Shown: positions 45,811-55,273 of the stretch, in pieces
Position numbering within the stretch: position 1 is the first letter of the stretch
Layout of the letters: the number at the start of each line of letters is the position of its first letter
NCBI RefSeq assembly: GCF_900172295.1
Contig: NZ_FWFL01000002.1
Location: forward strand, 496,001 to 560,000
Source of the DNA: Roseovarius litorisediminis
GTDB lineage: Bacteria > Pseudomonadota > Alphaproteobacteria > Rhodobacterales > Rhodobacteraceae
Direction: 5' to 3'
DNA: 64,000 nucleotides
Notes under the pieces: model-generated
Database searches by the model: none
Seen by the model: only the letters and a program-made list of their open reading frames with translations
Told to the model about the DNA's origin: nothing
Position numbers and translations under genes: made by a program

Positions 45811-47832
45811 ATGGCAGAGCAGGATACTGCAACAGCAGAAGAGCAGCCGCACCCTCGTTGGCTGGAGGATCTGCGTCCTGGCGGGATGGGGCAGGGATTT
45901 CTGGAAAAGCGCCTGCGCCATAGTCTGATGTTCGTCAGGCGGCCGGTGGATCGGCTGTTGGTCACCTTTGATAACCTTTCAAATGTCAACGACACGTCGA
46001 TTGGGCGCGAACCCTGGGCGTTCAAGTTTGCCCGTGACGCCAATATCTCACATCTGGGGATCATGGCGCATGCCAGCGACTGGTACCGCGATCCCGAACT
46101 GATCGAACGCCTGCAGAAGCTGGCCGATGAGGGATTTTTCGACGGCTATGCAAGGGTGGTTTTTGCGGGTGTATCGATGGGCGGTTTTGCGGCCATTGCC
46201 TTTGGCTCGCTGGTGCCGGGGGCGCATGTGGTGTCAGTCAATCCGCAAAGCACGCTGAATCCCGATTTGGTGCCGTGGGAGACGCGGTATGAAAGCGGCC
46301 GGCGACAGGACTGGACCTTGCCGCTTTCGGACGCGGCGGCGCTGACCCGCGGGTTGGGCCGGGTCAACATCTTTTACGACCCCTATCATGAACTGGACCA
46401 GCAACATATCGACCGCTTCAGCGGCGACAATATCCGGATTTTCAATTGCCGGTATTCCAACCACAAGACGGCCGTGTTCCTGCGTAAGATAGATGCGCTG
46501 AAACCGGTGATGCATCATGCGATTTTTGACGAGCTGACGGAACCGGAATTTTACAGGCTATATCGCGGGCGGCGCAATTTGCCGTGGTTTCGCGGCTCGC
46601 TGGCGGGTTATTTCAACGAGCTGGGCCGGTACGAGATGGCGGAATGGGCCACAAAAGCGTTCCGCAACCGCCTGCAGAGGATCAAGCGCGAAGCGCTGGT
46701 GGCAGACGAGACTGAAGAGTCCGAGGACGACGACGGGGAGGATGTCGAGGCCAGAACAGCAGTTACCAAACCGGCCGAGGCGGCATCGGTGCCCTCAGAC
46801 CGGTCACGGCGAAATGAGCGCTGCGCGATCATAACGACGATGAAAAACGAAGGCCCGTTCATGCTGGAATGGGTGGCCTATAACCGCGCGATCGGATTCA
46901 GCGATTTTCTGATTTACACCAACCATTGCGATGACGGCACCGATGCGATTGCCATGCGGCTGGATGAGTTGGGGCTGGCTAGACATGTGGACAACAAGTT
47001 CAAAAAAGGCGCCAGCCCGCAACGGGTGGCCTTGCGGCGGGCGCTGAAGGAAGAGGTTTACCAGAACGCCGACTGGGTGATCTGCGCTGATTGTGACGAA
47101 TTTCTGAACGTGCGTGCAGGCGATGGTACGCTGACGGCCTTGTTTGAGGCAGTAGGGGATGCTGATGCGATCTCGCTTTGCTGGAAGCTGTTTGGTTGTG
47201 GCGACCGGGTGGATTACGAAGACCGGTTCGTGACCGAGCAGTTCGTCTGGTCCGCGCCTGAGGAATTTACATCGAAGTACCGGGCTCTGGGGCTGAAAAC
47301 CCTGTTCCGCCCATCCGACGACATTCGCAAATTTGGCGTGCACCGGCCAAAATTTGACGGGCGGCCCGAGGGGTACGTGTGGAAGGATGCCGGCGGGCAG
47401 TTGATGCCCGAGAAGTATTTCACCGCCGGCTGGTCTGCCCATCGTGGATTTCATCACGACCATGCGCGGCTGCATCACTATGCAGTGCGATCGGTAGACA
47501 GTTTTCTGGTAAAACGCGACCGGGGCCGCACCAACCATATCGACCGTGATCAGGGGGTGGCCTATTGGGCGGACATGAACCTGAATATCGCCGAAGACCG
47601 GTCAATGCTGTCGATGGTCGAACGCGCGAGGGTTGAGTTTGACAAGCTGATGGCCGACCCCGAGCTGGCGCGCCTGCACAACGCGGCCTGCACATGGCAC
47701 CGCGGCAAGGTCGAAGCGCTTAAAAAGACCGAAGAATGGTCGGCGTTGCATGACTTGTTGCAGGTGATCAACCGACCTGGTCAGATGCCGGTGAACCGCG
47801 ACCAGCTGATGCAGGATCTGGCTGCAGAATGA
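45811..47832 (+). CDS. Hydrolase-like domain fused to a GT2/GT92-like glycosyltransferase
   Basis: 673 residues in two parts. Residues 60-290 look like an alpha/beta-hydrolase: VVFAGVSMGGFAAIAFGS near 112 has the nucleophile-elbow GxSxGG. An acidic linker (ETEESEDDDGEDVE) is near 300-315. Residues 335-600 are a Glyco_tranf_2_4-like domain: CAIITTMKNEGPFMLEWVAYNR, then FLIYTNHCDDGTD, and WVICADCDEFLNV with a DxD at the metal site near 430. No signal peptide. A cytoplasmic enzyme making or trimming surface polysaccharide is likely; exact linkage unknown. The stop overlaps the next start by 4 bp. Confidence 0.78.
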   Translation: MAEQDTATAEEQPHPRWLEDLRPGGMGQGFLEKRLRHSLMFVRRPVDRLLVTFDNLSNVNDTSIGREPWAFKFARDANISHLGIMAHASDWYRDPELIERLQKLADEGFFDGYARVVFAGVSMGGFAAIAFGSLVPGAHVVSVNPQSTLNPDLVPWETRYESGRRQDWTLPLSDAAALTRGLGRVNIFYDPYHELDQQHIDRFSGDNIRIFNCRYSNHKTAVFLRKIDALKPVMHHAIFDELTEPEFYRLYRGRRNLPWFRGSLAGYFNELGRYEMAEWATKAFRNRLQRIKREALVADETEESEDDDGEDVEARTAVTKPAEAASVPSDRSRRNERCAIITTMKNEGPFMLEWVAYNRAIGFSDFLIYTNHCDDGTDAIAMRLDELGLARHVDNKFKKGASPQRVALRRALKEEVYQNADWVICADCDEFLNVRAGDGTLTALFEAVGDADAISLCWKLFGCGDRVDYEDRFVTEQFVWSAPEEFTSKYRALGLKTLFRPSDDIRKFGVHRPKFDGRPEGYVWKDAGGQLMPEKYFTAGWSAHRGFHHDHARLHHYAVRSVDSFLVKRDRGRTNHIDRDQGVAYWADMNLNIAEDRSMLSMVERARVEFDKLMADPELARLHNAACTWHRGKVEALKKTEEWSALHDLLQVINRPGQMPVNRDQLMQDLAAE

Positions 47833-48764
47833 CGCGTCCCGATCTGGTATTGCATGGTGGGTTTCACAAGACCGCAACCAGCCATATCCAGTCAATTCTG
47901 GCGCGTAATTCTAAGTTTCTAAAGCGCGAGGGTGTTCTTTATGTGCATCATCGCGACGCGCGCAAGCGGCTGACGGTGCCGGTTCAATGCAACGCCTACA
48001 ACGCCATTGGGATGGATTGGGACCCCAAAATTTCGGATGAAGAGTTGAGGCGGTTGACGTCCGGATTTTTCGACGAGTTGCTGGACACCGGTGCCGAGCG
48101 GATCATCCTTTCGGACGAAAACATGGCCGGGCATTGCGGCCACTGCGTGAAACGTGGGATGCTGTACCGATGGCGCCGCAAGCTGATCGAAGTATTTGCC
48201 GCCCAATTTCCCTACGCCGTATCAGAGGTGCATCTTGGCGTGCGTAACTATGCCGATTTCTTTGCCTCGGCTTATGTTGAATACCTGCGTTCAGTTCAGG
48301 GGCAATGGTTTGTGGACGAACCACAGATGCGCAAGCAGGTGCTGGAAGTCATGCCAAGCTGGCACAACATCCTGAAATCGGTGGTTACGTTTTTCCCCGG
48401 CGCAAAGATCTACGTCTGGAAATACGAGGATTTTCGGCGGATCGACCAAAAGGTCCTGGCCAATCTGTGTGGACCAAAGGTTGACGTGGCCCAGTTGAAA
48501 GAGCCCAAGGACAAAAATAAACGCCCCACCGCATCAGGGCGGGCGGTGGCCGAGTTGTTGCATATGATTCACAAGGACGGGGCCAAATACGCCCTGGAGC
48601 AGCGGGTTGCCCTGCAAGAGAAATACCCGCGAGGGCCCGAGTTTGGCAGTTATGACCCCTGGCTGCCCAACGAGCGCGCCCATCTGATCCGTATTTACGA
48701 GCGCGATATCGAAGACATCCGCGCCAATCCGGATCTTCATCTGTTGAGTGTCGGAGACGGCTGA
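47829..48764 (+). CDS. Sulfotransferase-like protein
   Basis: 311 residues. LVLHGGFHKTATSHIQ near residue 6 fits the 5'-phosphosulfate loop (PxxxxKTGTT-like) of PAPS-dependent sulfotransferases, and SEVHLGVRNYADFFASAYVEY near 130 resembles the 3'-phosphate (RxxxxxxxS) motif. Probably adds sulfate to a glycan made by the neighbours. The Arg- and Lys-rich helix near 110 (KRGMLYRWRRKL) is a family-like feature. Overlaps the preceding gene by 4 bp. Acceptor unknown; a bacterial Stf-type or heparan-type enzyme could not be told apart. Confidence 0.78.
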   Translation: MTRPDLVLHGGFHKTATSHIQSILARNSKFLKREGVLYVHHRDARKRLTVPVQCNAYNAIGMDWDPKISDEELRRLTSGFFDELLDTGAERIILSDENMAGHCGHCVKRGMLYRWRRKLIEVFAAQFPYAVSEVHLGVRNYADFFASAYVEYLRSVQGQWFVDEPQMRKQVLEVMPSWHNILKSVVTFFPGAKIYVWKYEDFRRIDQKVLANLCGPKVDVAQLKEPKDKNKRPTASGRAVAELLHMIHKDGAKYALEQRVALQEKYPRGPEFGSYDPWLPNERAHLIRIYERDIEDIRANPDLHLLSVGDG

Positions 48765-48958
48765 ACCGTGTTTGGCGCGGTCGGGCTGTGGCGCTTGGGT
48801 GGCAGCGGTCGGGGAAATGATCGTCCGGGCAGGATAGTGTTGCACCAATCCGGACTGGCCCATAGAAAAAGATCCAACAAAAACGAGGTTTCAGGGCTGG
48901 CCCCGGACCCGTTGCCAAAACCCCGGTTGTGGGGTGGCGGCAATAAACGAGGATCGAT

Positions 48959-50593
48959 ATGAGCAGAGACTACACAATCGGCATGCTGTGGGTCGAGGGC
49001 CCGCTGAGCTATGTTGAAACGCTATGCGCAAAATCTTTTCTGGATGCCGGCCATCAGGTGAAGCTTTATCACTACAAGGACGTGCAGAATGTGCCCGATG
49101 GCATTGAACTCGTGCATGGTGATACGGTGTTGAAGATCGACCGTTTTATCCAGCATGGTCGCACGGGAAGTTTTGCGCTTTTTTCGGACGTATTCCGTTA
49201 TCATCTTCTGCAACAGAATGCCGGCATGATCTGGGCTGATCTGGATGCCTATTGCGTCAAGAAGTTCGAATCCGAAACCGGGCATTTCTTTGGTTGGGAG
49301 TCGGCCAAACATATCAATGGGGGTGTCCTGGGCCTGCCGCCAGACAGTGATGCACTGGGCCAGTTGCTGGAAATGACCGAGGATGAATACGGCGTACCCG
49401 AATGGTTTACGCAGGCCGAAAAGGACCGGCTGCAAAAGCTGAAAGACGCGGGCAAGCCAGTCCATGTCAGCGAAATGGTCTGGGGTGTCTGGGGCCCGCA
49501 TGCGGTCACCCATTACCTGAAGAAGACCGGCGAGGCGAAATATGCTCTGCCGATTGAGGGGCTGTATCCGGTGGGCTTTCGCAACCGGCGTCAGCTGATG
49601 CGTGGCGGCATGAAGCAAAAGGTCGAGGCGGTACTGACACCCGACACCTACTCCATCCATTTCTATGGGCGCCGCGTGCGCGAGTTTCTGTCCAATATAG
49701 GCGGGTTGCCCGAGCCTGACAGCTATATGGAAGAACTGCTGGTCAAACATAACATCGACACCGACACCGCTCCCGTCCTGTCGAGAGAGGAGAAGGCCGC
49801 GATGAAATCGAAGAAAGCAGAAAAGCCCACCACCGAAAAACCCGCGAAAGCCCCGGCAAAACCGGCTGCGGCGAAAATATCTGCCGGGCCGGTGCCGCAG
49901 TTGCCCATTGGAAAGGGCGGCGAGAATCTGACCGATCTGGCCGATCGCTATGGATCAGACAAGGGATCGACCAAGCACAGGTATACGGAACTTTACCACA
50001 TGCTGTTTCATCCCTACCGGGGCCGCAAGATCAATTTCCTGGAAATGGGTCTGCTGATCGGCGGGCCCGAGCACGGAATCGACAAGGATCGCGAAACCAC
50101 CGATGTGCCTTCTATCCGGATGTGGCTGGAATACTTTCCCAAGGCGCATATTCACGGGCTGGACGTGTCCGATTTCAGCTGGTTCAAGAATGAGCGATTT
50201 ACCTTTCATCGCTGCGACATGGACAACCGGGCCGAGATCACCCGGGCCATCGAAGAAATTACCCCTGCGCCGACGATTGTTGTGGATGATGCAAGCCACG
50301 CAAGCCACCACCAGCAGAATGCGTTTCTTGAGATTTTCCCACGGCTGGAATCAGGTGGGCTTTACGTGATCGAGGATCTTCGCTGGCAGCCCGAAACCTA
50401 TGAAAAACCGGGTATCACCAAAACAGCGGCTTTGTTCCGCAGTTGGCTGGACCACCGCGAGTTCCAGCATTCCGACCCCGCCATCGCAGCTGAATTCAAC
50501 GCGTTGGCGCCGGAAATATCCGGCTGTATTGTCGAGCCGGTGCGCTATCAGAAAAAGCGCCGTGATCAGGTGGCGGTGATCCACAAACGCTGA
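48959..50593 (+). CDS. GT32-like glycosyltransferase fused to a class I methyltransferase
   Basis: 544 residues. Residues 1-270 are a Gly_transf_sug/capsular-synthesis-type transferase: FALFSDVFRYHLLQQNAGMIWADLDAYCVKKF near 70-100 has the DxD metal site (ADLD). A Lys/Ala/Pro-rich linker follows (about 278-320, KKAEKPTTEKPAKAPAKPAA). Residues 325-544 form a SAM-dependent methyltransferase of the type seen beside sugar genes (LADRYGSDKGSTKHRYTELY at its start, IVVDDASHASHHQQNAFLE and LYVIEDLRW near the SAM and metal sites). Predicted to add a sugar and methylate it. Separated from the sulfotransferase gene by 195 bp. Confidence 0.75.
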   Translation: MSRDYTIGMLWVEGPLSYVETLCAKSFLDAGHQVKLYHYKDVQNVPDGIELVHGDTVLKIDRFIQHGRTGSFALFSDVFRYHLLQQNAGMIWADLDAYCVKKFESETGHFFGWESAKHINGGVLGLPPDSDALGQLLEMTEDEYGVPEWFTQAEKDRLQKLKDAGKPVHVSEMVWGVWGPHAVTHYLKKTGEAKYALPIEGLYPVGFRNRRQLMRGGMKQKVEAVLTPDTYSIHFYGRRVREFLSNIGGLPEPDSYMEELLVKHNIDTDTAPVLSREEKAAMKSKKAEKPTTEKPAKAPAKPAAAKISAGPVPQLPIGKGGENLTDLADRYGSDKGSTKHRYTELYHMLFHPYRGRKINFLEMGLLIGGPEHGIDKDRETTDVPSIRMWLEYFPKAHIHGLDVSDFSWFKNERFTFHRCDMDNRAEITRAIEEITPAPTIVVDDASHASHHQQNAFLEIFPRLESGGLYVIEDLRWQPETYEKPGITKTAALFRSWLDHREFQHSDPAIAAEFNALAPEISGCIVEPVRYQKKRRDQVAVIHKR

Positions 50594-50603
50594 ATTCTGC
50601 GGA

Positions 50604-52196
50604 TCATTTTTTGGCATTCTCGTCTTTTTGGATCGATGCAAGTTCGCGGGATGTTGGAATGCCAGCCAGCGCAGGTTGTGTCTGCGCAATGATTTCAGAG
50701 TAGAACTTTCCACGCCGCCGCGCCGGATAGGGCAGGGCCATGCACAACTCAAAAATGGCCCGATCGCATGCGGGTGGCAGATAAAAGCAGTGGTTTACGC
50801 TTTGAAACCCGGACTGCGTATAGGGAAGGGTGTTTTCGATATAGTTGAAATCATGCATCACGTCGGCTGCACATGGCGGTAGCTGGTCAATCCAGCTTTG
50901 CATGGCTAGCCTGCGGGAGGAAACCTGTTCGTCTGTCACCGCTGCGACCTGACAGCGGTAAACCGCGTGTTCCAGCGGGTCGGTTGTGTCGGATAGTCTC
51001 AAGCGCGGCCACCAGACGGCTGAAACAAGCTCGAGCATATTACCACGCACCAGAATGTCGTTTTTAGGAATCCAGTCCAAAACGCCGCGCTGGATTTGTT
51101 TGTTGAGTGGCGCCACAAAACCAGACGAAACATCGTGGTGCAGCATGGCCCGGTTTTGTGCGTATTGGCCTTTGAACCCGCCGTTGCGGTAATTGCCGTC
51201 CGGCTGCACGATCTTAATGTCACGCTGGAAATGGTGCGCCAACATACTGGCCACCTGTGTATCCATATAAGACGACCATGACATCGCGTGGCTATACAGG
51301 TGCATATTGGGCCCGAACCCATCGACCGCTGCGGCCAGTACCATCCGCGAATCCAGCCCGCCCGACAGCGCAAACCAGGCTTGATTGTCGCCCACAAGCG
51401 CATTGCAAAGTTGCCCCAGCCGTTGCGCCAGAAATTGAGCGGCGTCGCGCAGATCGGTGATTCCACTGGCAAATTCGTACCCCTGTGCGGGCCAGAACCG
51501 CGTTTCGGTAAATTGGGACAGCGAAAGCCGATGGTTTGGGCTCAGGCGTTTGACATCGCGGTCAGCCGTGTGGCCGAATGAAAAGCCACCTTTGGTGACT
51601 GTTCGAGGTGCCTTGTGGCGCAGCTCATTGGGATTTTCCAAACCGACGACCGATCCAATATCAAACTCGGGGTTTTGAATGATCTCGCGCTCAAGGGTCA
51701 AAAGCAAAGACGACGCCACAATGCCAGCGTCCGGGTGATAGACCACTGAAAGTGATCCCGCTGGATCACAATAGACATAGATGTCATCCGGCGTGGACAG
51801 AAACACAACATACCGCCCACCAAGCCCGGTGATCAGCTCCTGTGCTGTGGTGAAGAAATCATCAGCGTCAAAAGCGCGGGGAAGTGCGTACTCCGCTGTT
51901 AGTTTTTCACCATCGGCGGTTGCGGCAAGGCCAAGGCAATAGCCAGCGGTTTTGCCATTCGCAGCTTTCAGAACCGTGACCGGAAGATCGGGGCAATGTT
52001 GCAGCGCCCACGTGCCAAGGATATTTGAGATAAAGCCAGGCAGAGGTGGCTTGCGCGCAGGGGCCAGTCGGAATTGCAGGCGGAAGGTTTCGTTGAAATC
52101 CAGTTCAAGCCGGGCGCAGGTTGTCTCGGCCAGGCAGGGTGCTGCGGGCGCGTTGGATTGCAAGACTTGACTGGTTTTGGGCATGGGGCTGCTCAA
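50604..52196 (-). CDS. Asparagine-synthetase-like amidotransferase homologue without a glutaminase Cys
   Basis: 530 residues. The C-terminal synthetase domain is clear: ATP-pyrophosphatase loop FALSGGLDSRMVLAAAVDG near residue 272 and conserved acidic residues later. The N-terminal half (1-230) has the shape of the class II glutaminase domain but does not begin with the Cys2 nucleophile and starts with SSPMPKTS, so it cannot release ammonia from glutamine. Such homologues act as beta-lactam-synthetase- or lasso-type condensing enzymes, or are partnerless. Here, beside sugar genes and on the opposite strand, a surface or peptide-modifying role is a guess. Confidence 0.72.
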   Translation of the reverse strand: MSSPMPKTSQVLQSNAPAAPCLAETTCARLELDFNETFRLQFRLAPARKPPLPGFISNILGTWALQHCPDLPVTVLKAANGKTAGYCLGLAATADGEKLTAEYALPRAFDADDFFTTAQELITGLGGRYVVFLSTPDDIYVYCDPAGSLSVVYHPDAGIVASSLLLTLEREIIQNPEFDIGSVVGLENPNELRHKAPRTVTKGGFSFGHTADRDVKRLSPNHRLSLSQFTETRFWPAQGYEFASGITDLRDAAQFLAQRLGQLCNALVGDNQAWFALSGGLDSRMVLAAAVDGFGPNMHLYSHAMSWSSYMDTQVASMLAHHFQRDIKIVQPDGNYRNGGFKGQYAQNRAMLHHDVSSGFVAPLNKQIQRGVLDWIPKNDILVRGNMLELVSAVWWPRLRLSDTTDPLEHAVYRCQVAAVTDEQVSSRRLAMQSWIDQLPPCAADVMHDFNYIENTLPYTQSGFQSVNHCFYLPPACDRAIFELCMALPYPARRRGKFYSEIIAQTQPALAGIPTSRELASIQKDENAKK

Positions 52197-52269
52197 TATT
52201 TATGTGCTGCAACTTTGCGGGAGTGCCTTGGGGCATCTGCTGTTTTGTGTCACGTTAGCTTACCGCAAA

Positions 52270-52301
52270 AACAAAGGAAACTTTTACGTCGCCCCTTTGT
52301 T
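52270..52301. repeat. Inverted repeat between divergent genes
   Basis: AACAAAGG (52270-52277) and its complement CCTTTGTT (52294-52301) in the shared upstream region of the asparagine-synthetase-like and FMN genes. Possible operator or hairpin. Confidence 0.4.
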
Positions 52302-52376
52302 CACAGCGAGGTATGTCGCAGGGTGGTGGCATTTATAAGCTGTCCCCGAAACCGAACGGCAGAACGGAGAAATGTT

Positions 52377-53870
52377 ATGAATTTTATGCTGAATTTCCTT
52401 CAGTTGCTTGCGCTTCTATTTGTTTTGGTAATTGGCGTCTTTGTCGTTCTGGTCATTCTGTTTTTCATCATCGACAAAACCCAGACCGGCGATGCGATAC
52501 GACGCAATTATCCTGTGATCGGGCGGTTCCGGCATTTATTCACATCACTGGGCGAATTCTTTCGTCAGTATTTCTTTGCCATGGACCGCGAAGAGATGCC
52601 GTTTAATCGGGCGCAGCGGGACTGGGTGGCGCACGCTTCAAAGGGGGGAGACAATACAATTGCTTTTGGGTCAACCCGGAACCTTGGCCTGGCGGGCACG
52701 CCGATTTTCGTCAACGCGGCCTTTCCGCCGCTGGATGATCAGTTTGCCACGACCGCGCCGATGATCATCGGGCCGACGGCGGCGATCCCCTATAGCGCCA
52801 AGTCGATCTTTAACATTTCCGGCATGAGCTATGGCGCGATCTCCAAGCCTGCGGTCGAGGCGCTGAGCCGGGGGGCGGCCAAGGCGGGTGTCTGGCTGAA
52901 TACCGGCGAGGGCGGGCTGAGCCCGTTTCACCTGACCGGGGGCTGCGATATTGTCTATCAGATAGGGACCGCCAAGTACGGCGTACGCGATGAGCATGGC
53001 AACCTGAGCGACGAGAAGCTGAGAGCGATGTCGGAGAACCCGCATATAAAAATGTTCGAGCTGAAACTGGCGCAGGGGGCCAAGCCGGGCAAGGGGGGCA
53101 TTCTGCCTGGCAGCAAGGTGAATGCCGAGATTGCCGAGATACGCGGGATCAAAGAGGGAGAGGACAGCATTTCACCCAACCGGCACCGCGACATCAATGA
53201 CTTTGCCCAATTGCTGGATGTGATCGGCCATATCCGCGAGGTGACGGGTCGGCCGGTCGGTTTCAAGACCGTCATCGGATCAACCACACCCTGGGTTGAG
53301 CTGTTTCAGCTGATCCTGGCGCGAGGTCCGGATAGCGCACCGGATTTCATAACGCTGGACGGTGGCGAGGGCGGCACCGGGGCAGCCCCGATGCCCCTGA
53401 TGGATCTGGTGGGCATGCCGATCCGAGATGCCCTGCCGCGGATTGTCGATCTGCGCGATGAATACGGGCTGAAGGAACGCATCCGCATTATTGCAGCCGG
53501 TAAACTGGTCAACCCGGGTGATGTGGCTTGGGCGATTTGTGCAGGCGCCGATTTTGTCACCTCGGCGCGAGGGTTCATGTTCAGCCTTGGCTGCATTCAG
53601 GCACTCAAGTGCAATAAGAACACCTGTCCCACGGGTATCACTACGCATGACCGGCGCTTGCAGGCCGGGCTGGTGGTCGAGGACAAATACAACAAGGTCG
53701 CTAATTACGCCAAATCGGTTATCAAAGAGGTCGAGACAATCGCCCATTCGGTGGGTGTGGCCGAGCCGCGCCAGATGCGCCGACGTCATGTCCGCATGGT
53801 GCAGGCCGATGGCACGTCCATTCCCTTCAATAAGATTCGTCCAAGTTACAATCTGGGCACACCTTTGTGA
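52377..53870 (+). CDS. FMN-binding glutamate-synthase-like protein
   Basis: 497 residues from the ATG at 52377 (MNFMLNFLQLLALLFV), SD GGAG at 7 bp; an ATG-led frame from 52074 runs antisense through the asparagine-synthetase-like gene. The N-terminus is one membrane helix. The rest is a GltB-like FMN barrel: SGMSYGAISKPAVEALSRGAAKAGVWLNTGEGG near 150, TLDGGEGGTGAAP near 325 and CNKNTCPTGITTHDRRLQ near 420 with the Cys cluster that binds the 3Fe-4S centre. It lacks the glutaminase domain. Members include stand-alone flavoproteins of unknown substrate, distinct from GltBD. Confidence 0.88.
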   Translation: MNFMLNFLQLLALLFVLVIGVFVVLVILFFIIDKTQTGDAIRRNYPVIGRFRHLFTSLGEFFRQYFFAMDREEMPFNRAQRDWVAHASKGGDNTIAFGSTRNLGLAGTPIFVNAAFPPLDDQFATTAPMIIGPTAAIPYSAKSIFNISGMSYGAISKPAVEALSRGAAKAGVWLNTGEGGLSPFHLTGGCDIVYQIGTAKYGVRDEHGNLSDEKLRAMSENPHIKMFELKLAQGAKPGKGGILPGSKVNAEIAEIRGIKEGEDSISPNRHRDINDFAQLLDVIGHIREVTGRPVGFKTVIGSTTPWVELFQLILARGPDSAPDFITLDGGEGGTGAAPMPLMDLVGMPIRDALPRIVDLRDEYGLKERIRIIAAGKLVNPGDVAWAICAGADFVTSARGFMFSLGCIQALKCNKNTCPTGITTHDRRLQAGLVVEDKYNKVANYAKSVIKEVETIAHSVGVAEPRQMRRRHVRMVQADGTSIPFNKIRPSYNLGTPL

Positions 53871-53948
53871 GGGGGATTGTTTTGCTGCGTGGCTGAGGTG
53901 ACATTAAGGGCGCTTATATATCTGCGCGCTCAAGGACAGGAACCTCGA

Positions 53949-54851
53949 ATGGCCAACCGCTGGAAAAACGATCTGAAAGACTGTGATGTGACACCCGAGG
54001 CGGCATTTCTAAACCGCCGTCAACTGATGGCGGGGGCGGCGGCCGGAATCGGACTGGCAGGCATCGGCAGCACCGCCAGGGCCGAAACGCTGGAGCCGAA
54101 CGACTGGGAGGATATCACCAGCTACAACAATTATTATGAGTTCGGCACCGGCAAGGATGACCCGGCGCGCTATGCCCATACGCTTGTGACCAAGCCATGG
54201 ACCGTCAAGATTGACGGGATGGTGGATCATCCCGGTGACTATGCATTTGATGATATCATGGCGATGATGACGGTCGAAGAGCGCCTTTACCGGTTCCGCT
54301 GTGTCGAGGCATGGTCGATGGTGGTGCCATGGAACGGGTTTGAGCTGGCTGATCTGCTGGCGATGGCAGGTGTGCAATCGGGTGCCAAATATATCGCCTT
54401 TGAAACTGCCAACCGCCCGGATGAAATGCCAGGCGTGCGGTATCCCGTGCTGGACTGGCCCTATGTCGAAGGTCTGCGCATCGACGAGGCCATGCATCCG
54501 CTGACGATCATGGCGACGGGGATTTATGGCAAGGACATCCCAAACCAGAACGGCGCGCCGCTGCGTCTGGTGGTGCCGTGGAAATATGGCTTCAAATCGA
54601 TCAAGTCGATTGTGCGGATCACTGCAACAGATAAACAGCCGCCGACCAGCTGGAACAAGGCCAATGCCAGCGAATACGGCTTTTATAGTAATGTGAATCC
54701 AAAGGTGGATCACCGCCGCTGGAGCCAGGCAACCGAGCGGCGCATTGGAGGCGGTCTTTTTACAAAGCGGCAGGATACACTGATGTTCAACGGCTACGCC
54801 AATGAAGTGGCGGGGATTTATGCCGGAATGGACCTGCGGAAAAACTTCTGA
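53949..54851 (+). CDS. msrP: Protein-methionine-sulfoxide reductase catalytic subunit MsrP
   Basis: 300 residues. Periplasmic molybdenum enzyme with a Tat signal (NRRQLMAGAAAGIGLAG near 25, twin Arg). Sulfite-oxidase-fold core: YRFRCVEAWSMVVPW near 118, where the Cys is the molybdenum ligand, and GAPLRLVVPWKYGFKSIKS near 202 for substrate/cofactor contacts. Reduces oxidised Met in periplasmic proteins with electrons from MsrQ. msrQ does not follow directly: two short genes intervene, all overlapping or abutting. Confidence 0.94.
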   Translation: MANRWKNDLKDCDVTPEAAFLNRRQLMAGAAAGIGLAGIGSTARAETLEPNDWEDITSYNNYYEFGTGKDDPARYAHTLVTKPWTVKIDGMVDHPGDYAFDDIMAMMTVEERLYRFRCVEAWSMVVPWNGFELADLLAMAGVQSGAKYIAFETANRPDEMPGVRYPVLDWPYVEGLRIDEAMHPLTIMATGIYGKDIPNQNGAPLRLVVPWKYGFKSIKSIVRITATDKQPPTSWNKANASEYGFYSNVNPKVDHRRWSQATERRIGGGLFTKRQDTLMFNGYANEVAGIYAGMDLRKNF

Positions 54852-55063
54852 TGCTGGCGCGCGTGATGACATGGGTTGGCGGTCTGGGGGCGGTAACGGC
54901 GCTGTTGTGTTGTTTCACAGGGTTGCTGCCGATGATCATCGGCGCATTTGGGCTGACCTCGCTTTTGCCAATTCTTTATAAGGACTCGGTGTTGTTCCCG
55001 GTGGCCGGGGGCTTTCTGGTTCTGTTGGCGGTTGGGGTCTACCTGCAGCGGGGGCGGGCATGA
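54851..55063 (+). CDS. MerF-like small membrane protein
   Basis: 70 residues, two transmembrane helices (about 5-35 and 46-66). A Cys-Cys pair at the end of the first helix (ALLCCFTGLLPMIIGAFGL) and the following LLPILYKDSVLFPVAGGFL match the layout of MerF, the mercuric-ion importer (CCF next to Pro-rich turn; hydrophobic second helix). The second Cys pair of MerF is absent. ATG overlaps the msrP stop by 1 bp and the stop overlaps the next start by 4 bp. A metal- or thiol-related transport step in the msrPQ operon is a possibility; mercury specificity is inferred from family similarity only. Confidence 0.75.
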   Translation: MLARVMTWVGGLGAVTALLCCFTGLLPMIIGAFGLTSLLPILYKDSVLFPVAGGFLVLLAVGVYLQRGRA

Positions 55064-55272
55064 TCCTGATATCCGAGTTGACCTGTCCCGACTGCGGGCA
55101 CAAACGCGCCGAGACGATGCCAACCGATGCCTGTCAGTTCTTTTATGAATGCCGTGGTTGCGGGGCCGTGTTGCGGCCCAAGCCAGGCGACTGCTGTGTC
55201 TATTGTTCCTATGGCACGGTGCCATGCCCGCCGATTCAGAACGGCGATAGCTGTTGCGGGCATAGGGCCTGA
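55060..55272 (+). CDS. GDCCVxC domain protein
   Basis: 70 residues, soluble, twelve Cys. MILISELTCPDCGHKRAETMP with CxxC, CRGCG near 32, then the diagnostic GDCCVYCSYGTVPCPPIQ near 43 and a closing CCGHRA. GDCCVxC proteins are found near mercury genes such as merF. Possibly a zinc-ribbon or redox metallochaperone. Translational coupling to the MerF-like gene (ATGA) and to msrQ (start 1 bp after the stop) shows that all four proteins are made together. Confidence 0.85.
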   Translation: MILISELTCPDCGHKRAETMPTDACQFFYECRGCGAVLRPKPGDCCVYCSYGTVPCPPIQNGDSCCGHRA

Positions 55273-55273
55273 G

